Shown here piece by piece: positions 57,878 to 64,000 of a DNA stretch of 64,000 nucleotides. Numbering within the stretch: position 1 is the first letter of the stretch; every line of letters begins with the position of its first letter. The stretch comes from Palsa-601 sp963801185. GTDB lineage: Bacteria; Actinomycetota; Acidimicrobiia; Acidimicrobiales; Bog-793. Location: contig CAWDDW010000001.1 of assembly GCA_963801185.1 (NCBI GenBank), positions 1,240,001-1,304,000 of the forward strand, read 5' to 3'. Both the position numbers and the translations under genes were made by a program. The notes beneath the pieces are model-generated. The model did no database searches. It had not been told where the DNA came from and worked only from the letters and a program-made list of their open reading frames with translations.

Positions 57878-59527
57878 ATGAGCGGCGCGCCTGGCGACCG
57901 CCCCTGGTGGCAGGGCGCTGTCGTCTACCAGATCTACCCTCGTAGCTACTGCCTTGCCGATCCCGCCGGGCGTCGCGCTCGCCTCGGGCTCGAGCCCGGC
58001 GCTCCTCCCGACCGCTTGCGAGACGGTGCCGGCGACCTCGAAGGCATCCGCCAGCGCCTCGACCACGTCTCCGCCCTCGGCGCCGACGCCATCTGGCTCT
58101 CGCCGATCTATCCCTCGCCGATGGCCGACTTCGGTTACGACGTGTCGGACTATTGCGGTATCGAACCGCTCTTCGGTGACCTCGAGGGTTTCGACCGGTT
58201 GCTTGCCGACGCTCACGAGCGCTCGATCCGCGTCCTGCTCGACTTGGTCCCGAACCACACGAGCGACCGGCATCCGTGGTTCGCGGACGCGCGGAGCTCG
58301 AAGGAGAGCGCTCACCGTGACTGGTACATATGGAGGGATCCGGATCCGGACGATCCGGAACGGCCGCCGAACAACTGGAGGCGGGCATTCGGCGAAGGGC
58401 CGGCGTGGACCTTCGACGAGCAGACAGGGCAGTGGTACCTGCATCTCTTCCTCCCAGGTCAACCCGACCTCAACTGGGCCAACCCCGAAGTCGTACGAGC
58501 CATGGCGGGCGTGCTCGACTTCTGGCTCGAGCGCGGCATCGACGGCTTTCGCGTCGACGTCGCTCACGGGCTCGGCAAGCCCGCCGGGCTTCCGGACGTC
58601 CCGGCCGAGTTGGCGGAGATCCCGTACTCCGCCCTGAACGACGACGACTCCACCCATCCGATCCTCCGGCACCTTCGCGCCCACGTGGACCGTTGGCCAC
58701 AGCGACCCGTGCTCGTCGGGGAGGTCTTCCTCATCGACACCGAGAGAGTCGCCAAGTACTACGGCCACGGTGACGAGCTCCATCTGGCGTTCAACTTCAC
58801 GCCGATGTTCAGCCAGTTCTCCGCCGCATCGTTCCGCCGCCGCCTCGAGGAGATCGAGGCGAATCTCGTGCCGATAGGTGCCTGGCCCACCTGGGTGCTC
58901 TCGAATCACGACCGGCCGCGCCACCGGACGAGGTACGGCGGCTCGGAGCGACGGGCACGGGCGGCGGCGGTGTTGTCGATCGGGATGAGGGGGACGGTCT
59001 TCCTGTACCAAGGCGAGGAGCTCGGCCTCGAGGATGCCGAGATCCCCGTGGACCTCGTCGTCGACCCCGGCGGGCGCGACGGCTGCCGTGCATTGATCCC
59101 TTGGGCGCCCGGCGCGGAACACGGTTGGGCGCTCGACGGAGCCTCACCCTGGCTGCCGTTCAGCCCGCACCCTGACGAGCTGAACGTGGAATCCGAGTCG
59201 GCCTGCGAGGGCTCGATGCTGAGCCTCTATCGCCGGCTCATCGAGTTCCGCCGCCGGTCGAGCGCCGTCCTCCACGGCGATCTCGAAGTGGCTGACGTCG
59301 GCTCTGACGAGGTGCTCGCCTTCCGGCGGCTTCCTGTGTCACCGCTCGACGGGGAGGTCGTGGTCCTCGTCAACTTCTCCGACGTTGTACGAGCGGTGAG
59401 CGGCGACGGGCTCGCCGGCTCCTGGCAGGTCGAGGTGGGCTCGGGGGGCGACGGCGCACTCACGAGCGAGCGCGAGATCTTCGGCGGCAGGCTCGGGCCG
59501 GAAGAAGCGGTGATCTTGAGCCGGTGA
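57878..59527 (+). CDS. GH13-family alpha-glucosidase
   Basis: (Beta/alpha)8 glycosidase: WWQGAVVYQIYPRSY, ADAIWLSPIYPSPMADFGYD, LLDLVPNHTSDRHPWF, nucleophile Asp in GIDGFRVDVAHGL, acid/base Glu in PVLVGEVFLID, third Asp in WVLSNHDRPRHRT, then YQGEELGL. A C-terminal beta domain follows. Hydrolyses alpha-glucosidic bonds; oligo-1,6-glucosidase, maltase or trehalose-type specificity cannot be told apart here. Between YPRSY and GDLEGI there are about 27 residues more than usual (residues ~25-52). No signal peptide, so probably cytosolic. Confidence 0.9.
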   Translation: MSGAPGDRPWWQGAVVYQIYPRSYCLADPAGRRARLGLEPGAPPDRLRDGAGDLEGIRQRLDHVSALGADAIWLSPIYPSPMADFGYDVSDYCGIEPLFGDLEGFDRLLADAHERSIRVLLDLVPNHTSDRHPWFADARSSKESAHRDWYIWRDPDPDDPERPPNNWRRAFGEGPAWTFDEQTGQWYLHLFLPGQPDLNWANPEVVRAMAGVLDFWLERGIDGFRVDVAHGLGKPAGLPDVPAELAEIPYSALNDDDSTHPILRHLRAHVDRWPQRPVLVGEVFLIDTERVAKYYGHGDELHLAFNFTPMFSQFSAASFRRRLEEIEANLVPIGAWPTWVLSNHDRPRHRTRYGGSERRARAAAVLSIGMRGTVFLYQGEELGLEDAEIPVDLVVDPGGRDGCRALIPWAPGAEHGWALDGASPWLPFSPHPDELNVESESACEGSMLSLYRRLIEFRRRSSAVLHGDLEVADVGSDEVLAFRRLPVSPLDGEVVVLVNFSDVVRAVSGDGLAGSWQVEVGSGGDGALTSEREIFGGRLGPEEAVILSR

Positions 59528-59537
59528 CTGCTCGGCC

Positions 59538-60731
59538 TCAGTCGTCGAACTCGGGCGACAGCGGCCGACGCGAGCGTTCCTCCAGCACGAGCGCGTCAGC
59601 CCCGTCGAACGCGAGCGCCGCGTCGCCGTCGGCGAGCCGCTTCAGCATCTTGCCGAGGAGCCCGCACCGCCATCCCGAGGCGAGGCGCCCGCTCGGCTGG
59701 TCCTGGAAGAACGCCACGAGGTCGGCACGCGTGGCGAGGATCGCCGGATCGATGGAGAGCTCGGAAGCACGTTGGCCGACGTAGGCACCTGCAAGAGCGA
59801 TCACCGGGCGATTCGGGCGCTCGAACACGTGAGCGGTCGGCAGCCGCATTTCTGACGACGCGAGTGCCCGTCCCCGGCGGACCGCCTCGAACAGCTCGTC
59901 GCCGATGGCGCCACTGATGTGCCGGGCATCCACTCCTCGTGTCCTCAGGAGATCCTCGCGGCTCGAAGGGGGGCGCTGTGCGATCGAGAGGACGGCGAGG
60001 TCCGACACGATGAAACGAACCGGCAGGTCGAGCCGCTGGGCACGCCGCTCTCGCCAGCCACAGATCTCCTGTGCCACTCCCCTGCTGGCGCCCCGCAGCT
60101 GCCGCGCGTGCGGCAGCCTCCACCAGGCCTCCTCCGGCACGGTGTCGGAACGGTTCTTGGCAAGCAGGAGGGCGCACTCCTCCGCTGCCCACTGCGTCCT
60201 TCCCGATTCCTCGAGCTTCCCGGCGATCACCGACTTGAGCTCGAGCAACCACGCGACATCGCCTGCGGCATACGCCATCTGGTTCTCCGAGAGCGGGCGC
60301 CGCATCCAGTCGGTCAGCTGGTCGCCTTTTTGCAGCCGCACCCGCAGCACGCTCTCGGCCAAGGTCAGGAGAGAGGGGGAGGAGTAGCCGAGGAACCCGG
60401 CGCACAGCTGTGTGTCGAAGATCGCCGCCGGCAGCGAGCCGCATGCCCGCTCCAGCACCTCGAGGTCCTGGTCTGCGGCGTGGAGCACCGGCAACGAATC
60501 CGACCCGAACACACTCGAGAGACCCGAGACGTCGACCGCCAACGGGTCGACGAGGACGAGCCCGCCCTCCCACGCGATCTGGACGAGCGCCAGATGCGGG
60601 TAGTACGAGCGCTCACGATGGAACTCCGTGTCGATGGCGAACTCGGCAACGCCCGCCAGCTCATCGATGAGCTGGTCGAACGCGGCTTGCGTGTCAACGA
60701 GGCCGGTCGGGCGCACGACTGCCGGCTTCAT
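59538..60731 (-). CDS. rnd: Ribonuclease D
   Basis: DEDD-type 3' exonuclease: Exo I FAIDTEFHRERSYYP, Exo II VLHAADQDLEVLERA, Exo III ENQMAYAAGDVAWLLEL (Tyr-x3-Asp). HRDC domains follow (about residues 205-390). 397 residues, normal. ATG 60731 overlaps the flavin-reductase stop (ATGA). A longer open frame to 61184 lies inside that gene and is a shadow. Confidence 0.93.
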   Translation of the reverse strand: MKPAVVRPTGLVDTQAAFDQLIDELAGVAEFAIDTEFHRERSYYPHLALVQIAWEGGLVLVDPLAVDVSGLSSVFGSDSLPVLHAADQDLEVLERACGSLPAAIFDTQLCAGFLGYSSPSLLTLAESVLRVRLQKGDQLTDWMRRPLSENQMAYAAGDVAWLLELKSVIAGKLEESGRTQWAAEECALLLAKNRSDTVPEEAWWRLPHARQLRGASRGVAQEICGWRERRAQRLDLPVRFIVSDLAVLSIAQRPPSSREDLLRTRGVDARHISGAIGDELFEAVRRGRALASSEMRLPTAHVFERPNRPVIALAGAYVGQRASELSIDPAILATRADLVAFFQDQPSGRLASGWRCGLLGKMLKRLADGDAALAFDGADALVLEERSRRPLSPEFDD

Positions 60732-61267
60732 CCTCCGTAACTCATCCGTGTGTCCTCCATCGCAAGTACCGGGCTCGCTTCGTCGCCACCGCCGGCGTCG
60801 ACGACCTCTCCCACGAAGATCGAATGACTGCCGGCCTCGAGGTGCTGGCGCACCTCGCAGTCGAGCCACGCAACGGCGATCTCTGCGATCGGGGCGCCTG
60901 TCGAGGCCGTGATGTAGCCCATGCCGTTGAGGGTCGCAGCCGCCGCGTCGTGCTGAGCTGGCTTCACGAACTTGCGGACCACCGCCCGATCGTCCTTCGA
61001 GATGAGCGAGAGCGCGTAGCAATTCCCCTCTAGGAGGAGCTCGTGAGTGAGGGCGGAGCGTTCGACGGAGACAGCGAGGTGCTTGGGCTCCGTCGAGACC
61101 TGCATCGCCCAGTTCAGGGTCATCAAGTTCTTCCGCTCCCCGGCGGACGTCCCGAGCAGGTAGAGGCCCATCGGTAGCCGCCACAGCACGCGGCGGCGCA
61201 TGCGGTCGTAGCCCTCCGGGTCGACCCCGTCGGGGAACGGCCCGACGAGATCGCCGCGTTGAACCAT
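60728..61267 (-). CDS. Flavin reductase-like, FMN-binding split-barrel protein
   Basis: 179 residues from ATG 61267 (MVQRGDLVGPFPDGVDPEGY). The barrel shows LWRLPMGLYLLGTSAGERKN, LMTLNWAMQVSTEPKHLAVS, SALTHELLLEGNCYALSLIS and VAWLDCEVRQHLEAGSHSIF, typical of flavin reductase/HpaC-like domains binding FMN. Uses of the reduced flavin are unknown. Coupled by overlap to rnd. Confidence 0.85.
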   Translation of the reverse strand: MVQRGDLVGPFPDGVDPEGYDRMRRRVLWRLPMGLYLLGTSAGERKNLMTLNWAMQVSTEPKHLAVSVERSALTHELLLEGNCYALSLISKDDRAVVRKFVKPAQHDAAAATLNGMGYITASTGAPIAEIAVAWLDCEVRQHLEAGSHSIFVGEVVDAGGGDEASPVLAMEDTRMSYGG

Positions 61268-61277
61268 CAGCGACACG

Positions 61278-61820
61278 CTATCCCTGGGCAGCCGAGGACG
61301 AATGAACTCTGAAGTGCGCCAGGCGGCGATCCGCCACTGCCAGCTCGGCGAGGCCGGCGTGTATCTCGCCGAGCGCCATTTTGACCTTCGGAGCGGTGGT
61401 GGAGCTGGCGACGGAGCACGACGCGGCCGCACGGAACAGGTCCTCCATCGATTTCGCCAGCTCGGAGGTCAATATGTGGTCCGGCGTGACGAGCGTCGAG
61501 TAGAGGGTCCCGACATCAGAGGTCAGCCCTCCGCAGACCGTGCGCAGCTGCAGGGGCGTCCCCTTTGTGACCGCCAGCTCGACGCTGTGCACGTCCGCCA
61601 GCACTTGTCGCTGATTGGCGGCGAAGCTGTTCTGCGCGACCCACTCCCGCACTTGCTGAGCGTGCGACCCGGTGTAACCACAACCTGTGAGCCCGAGCCC
61701 CGAGGCCACCAGTGCCGCGAGCGCGGTGAGAGGACCCCGGCCTCGACCGCGACGATCGAGACGGCTGGAGACCCGAGGCACCTCCTTAGCGTGCCACGCG
61801 TGACTGGCACCACACGACAC
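61278..61820 (-). CDS. Putative lipoprotein, unknown function
   Basis: A basic n-region and a hydrophobic stretch end in lipobox LTGC (GLGLTGCGYTG). The mature part is helical (EWVAQNSFAANQRQVLADVH) with two cysteines. The start is unclear: GTG 61820 has no ribosome-binding site, while the GTG at 61781 lies inside an AAGGAGG, so a later start may be used. No family recognised. Divergent from the DUF169 gene. Confidence 0.65.
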   Translation of the reverse strand: MSCGASHAWHAKEVPRVSSRLDRRGRGRGPLTALAALVASGLGLTGCGYTGSHAQQVREWVAQNSFAANQRQVLADVHSVELAVTKGTPLQLRTVCGGLTSDVGTLYSTLVTPDHILTSELAKSMEDLFRAAASCSVASSTTAPKVKMALGEIHAGLAELAVADRRLAHFRVHSSSAAQG

Positions 61821-61837
61821 GGCTACTTTGCAGCGCC

Positions 61838-62584
61838 ATGACCACTACCGAGTCGACCGCAGCAGGGTGGGCAAGCTTGGCCGATCGCCTCTCGTCCGCT
61901 CTGCACCTCGCGTCACCTCCGATCTTCCTCGCCTTCGGGGACGAACCACCCGCTAGCGTCTTGCCCTTCGACAAGCCGATGAGCGATCCGGCGGCCGACG
62001 GTCGCCAGGGCCGCGTACCGGCGTCGTGCGTGTTCTGGATCGAGGCGGCCTCGGCCGACGAGGCGTTCTCGACGGTCGCCGGCGATCACGGGAACTGCTC
62101 GGTCGGCGCGTTCACCCATGGCTTCGCCGAGCTCGACGCGACGAAGGACGACGTGCGCACCCTCCTCGAAAGCGGATGGGTGACTCCCGAGATGGTCCCG
62201 CAGATCCCCTTCGTGGCCAGCAACCCCGGCGCCATCAGCTACGGGCGGCTCGAGAATGTGCCCGACGGCATCACTCCGGACGTCGTGATGCTCAGGGTGA
62301 ACGGGCGCCAGATGATGGTGCTCTCCGACGCGATTCCGGGCCTGCCGGTCGAAGGGAAGCCGCAGTGCCACATCGTCGCGCTGGCAAAGGAGCACTCCCG
62401 CCCAGCCGCCAGCGTCGGTTGCGCGCTCAGCCGGGCCCGAACCGGCATGAAGCCCGAGGAGATGACCTGCGCGCTCCCGGCCTCTCAGCTCGGTGAGCTC
62501 GTGACGTCGATCGAGAAGACCTCAGCCGTCGACTCGGCAGTCGCGAAATACGCGGCGGACGACGCGAGGCGGTTCTCGGCCTAG
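61838..62584 (+). CDS. DUF169-family protein
   Basis: 248 residues. The layout matches the DUF169 family: SPPIFLAFGDEPPASV, CVFWIEAAS, HGNCSVGAFTHGF, PFVASNPGAISYGRLEN, DVVMLRVNGRQMMVLSDA and GCALSRARTGMKPEEMTCAL. Several conserved cysteines. Family function is unknown, though members often sit near cofactor or metal genes. Ends overlapping menD tail-to-tail by 4 bases. Confidence 0.8.
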   Translation: MTTTESTAAGWASLADRLSSALHLASPPIFLAFGDEPPASVLPFDKPMSDPAADGRQGRVPASCVFWIEAASADEAFSTVAGDHGNCSVGAFTHGFAELDATKDDVRTLLESGWVTPEMVPQIPFVASNPGAISYGRLENVPDGITPDVVMLRVNGRQMMVLSDAIPGLPVEGKPQCHIVALAKEHSRPAASVGCALSRARTGMKPEEMTCALPASQLGELVTSIEKTSAVDSAVAKYAADDARRFSA

Positions 62585-64000
62585 GCGAGCGCTTCGGCCA
62601 CGGCGAGGTTGAGCTCGTCGTGGACCGCCACGTTGCGGGCGCGGTCGGTCCGGCAGACGAGGACGGCTGACTCGCCCTTGGCACAACGCGCGAAGAACGC
62701 GTCCAGCTCGCCTTCGAGCTCGCTCGCCTTGCACACCTCGGTGACCGAGCACCCTGTAGCCACTGCGAGCTGTGCCACATCAGCGGCCTGTGGCGTGCCG
62801 AACAGCTGCTCGAAACGCTCGTGGGCCACCGTGCCCGCCTGAGGCAGGTACGAGAAGATCCCGCCTCCGCCGTTGTCCACGACCACGAGACCACACAGGT
62901 GGCCTGTGCCGAAGCCTCCTTCGCTCTGCGTCGCAGAGGCCGCCCGGAGGGGCCGGACGAGCGCGGTCAGATCGTGGAGGTAGGCGAGGTCCCCCAACAG
63001 CCCGACCACCGTGCCCTCTCCCGCCGGGCGCGCAAGGCTCGTAGCCACTCCGATCATCGTCGAGGCCACTCCGTCGATCCCGTTGGCGCCCCGGTTGGCG
63101 AGGACTCTCGGGTAGCCCTCGCGCGGGGCGGAGAACCACTCGACGTCGCGAACCGGCATGGAGGACGACACCACGAGGGTTCGCAGGCCGCGATGGGCGA
63201 CCAGGCGCCTCGCAACGAGCGGCTCGGTCAGCTCGCCGGCTTCCCCGAGGCGCGCGAGGCCAGCGGAGATGGCCTCTTGCGCGATCTCTTCGCCAGCGTG
63301 CCAGGACTCCGTCCATCCCTCGTCGACCCGGCTGCTCGCCGAGGCGTCGAGAAGCGAGTCGAGGACAGTGTCAGGCCCCGCCCGTAGGATCGTCCCGACT
63401 TCGTGCCCGGGATCCCGCCACTCGCCGAACGGGTCCACGAGCACGTGATGGGTCCCTGCGGCCGCCGTCTCGCTCAGCCAGTTGTTCACCACCTTCGACA
63501 CCCAGGCTTCGCCGAGCCGTATCACGAGGTCCGGGCGCTTCGCCGTGACGAACTCGGGCACCCGGCAAAGCGCGTCGGCAGCCGTGACCACCGTCGCCCC
63601 GTGCGCGTCCTCGCCGCCGAGCCGGCATCCGGAACGAGGGTCAGCGAGGACGGGCCAGCCGAGTCGGGCGGCTCCGCTCAGCACCGATCTCGGCTCGCCG
63701 CCGCGGGCACCCACTACGAGCAACGGGCGGCGGGCGAGGTGGACGAGGGAGGAGAGGGCCCGGCCAGCGGGCACTTGTGCACCGACGTCGACGGCGTGCC
63801 ACATCGCGGCGTCGGGACGGCCCGGCGGCAGCTCACCGGGCTCGCCGTCGAGCGGATCGCGAAACGGGAGGTTCAGGTGAACCGGGCCTGGCCCGGCCGG
63901 CGAGGCGACTGCCTCGGCGAACACCCTCGCCCCGAGCGAGCGCCACGTCGAGCGCGTGGCCTCGTCGGGCACGCCGGCGTCGAACGCGGCACGGACGGCG
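62581..64000 (-). CDS. menD: 2-succinyl-5-enolpyruvyl-6-hydroxy-3-cyclohexene-1-carboxylate synthase (N-terminus off the right edge)
   Basis: Thiamine-diphosphate enzyme of menaquinone synthesis. Present are the end of the PYR domain (GPVHLNLPFRDPLDG), the central domain and the PP domain (RVLANRGANGIDGVASTMIG, the ThDP/metal motif GLLGDLAYLHDLTALV, VVDNGGGGIFSYLPQAG, FEQLFGTP). The frame is open to base 64000, so the first part, including the catalytic Glu region, is missing. 473 residues visible. Confidence 0.92.
   Translation of the reverse strand, partial: AVRAAFDAGVPDEATRSTWRSLGARVFAEAVASPAGPGPVHLNLPFRDPLDGEPGELPPGRPDAAMWHAVDVGAQVPAGRALSSLVHLARRPLLVVGARGGEPRSVLSGAARLGWPVLADPRSGCRLGGEDAHGATVVTAADALCRVPEFVTAKRPDLVIRLGEAWVSKVVNNWLSETAAAGTHHVLVDPFGEWRDPGHEVGTILRAGPDTVLDSLLDASASSRVDEGWTESWHAGEEIAQEAISAGLARLGEAGELTEPLVARRLVAHRGLRTLVVSSSMPVRDVEWFSAPREGYPRVLANRGANGIDGVASTMIGVATSLARPAGEGTVVGLLGDLAYLHDLTALVRPLRAASATQSEGGFGTGHLCGLVVVDNGGGGIFSYLPQAGTVAHERFEQLFGTPQAADVAQLAVATGCSVTEVCKASELEGELDAFFARCAKGESAVLVCRTDRARNVAVHDELNLAVAEALA

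Noticed and set aside
1..64000. tRNA, rRNA, CRISPR arrays, transposases or phage genes.
   Set aside because: None could be recognised by eye on either strand; a covariance-model and repeat scan would be needed to exclude small cases.

Overview
The window is GC-rich, densely coded DNA from an actinobacterium, most likely an uncultured member of the Acidimicrobiia or a neighbouring class. This is inferred from gene content and order, not from a marker-gene search. The signs are an actinobacterial-type integration host factor (mihF), a PriA without a Walker A motif, the runs aroC-aroK-aroB-aroQ-pepP-efp-nusB-pyrR, pyrR-pyrB-pyrC-carA-carB-...-pyrF-mihF-gmk-rpoZ-coaBC-metK-priA and rpsO-pnp-M16 peptidase-...-dapB, plus many secreted proteins with paired cysteines. 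No tRNA, rRNA, CRISPR array or transposase was seen.

Layout. Positions 1-15.8 kb are accessory and mostly encode exported proteins: a repeat-rich adhesin-like protein running off the left edge, two four-domain neocarzinostatin-fold proteins, a mosaic of broken genes (4.0-5.0 kb), a diiron protein with two TetR regulators, a large subtilase/beta-propeller protein, an AlkZ-related protein and a tandem lipoprotein pair. Positions 15.8-27.0 kb hold the rpsO-pnp-M16-dapB block, split by a five-gene oligopeptide ABC transporter. A secreted propeller protein follows (27.2-29.3 kb). From 53.5 down to 29.4 kb runs a long minus-strand housekeeping series: an NfuA-like protein, the shikimate pathway, EF-P, NusB, the whole de novo pyrimidine operon, then mihF, gmk, rpoZ, coaBC, metK and priA. 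An orphan peptide-binding lipoprotein sits between pyrF and mihF. Positions 53.6-57.2 kb carry a compact plus-strand operon (ATP-grasp, cobalamin-type radical SAM with a CCAEP tail, cysteine-cluster protein). The right end holds an alpha-glucosidase, RNase D, a flavin reductase, a DUF169 protein and the C-terminal part of menD.

How the genes work together. The pyr operon seems to be controlled at its 5' end by a PyrR-binding hairpin just before the pyrR ribosome-binding site and an intrinsic-terminator hairpin just after the start codon. The diiron protein and its TetR regulator appear to share a promoter overlapped by an inverted-repeat operator. The ATP-grasp, radical SAM and cysteine-cluster genes overlap by 1-4 bases and probably form one maturation or modification system of unknown product.

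Data quality. Seventeen otherwise recognisable genes or fragments, including pnp, carB, pyrC, pyrD and nusB, are interrupted by eighteen single-step frameshifts, nearly all consistent with one extra base. Eight are repaired by removing one A from a GAAGC (restoring GAGC). I read these as systematic sequencing or assembly errors and annotate each such gene as one CDS spanning the break.
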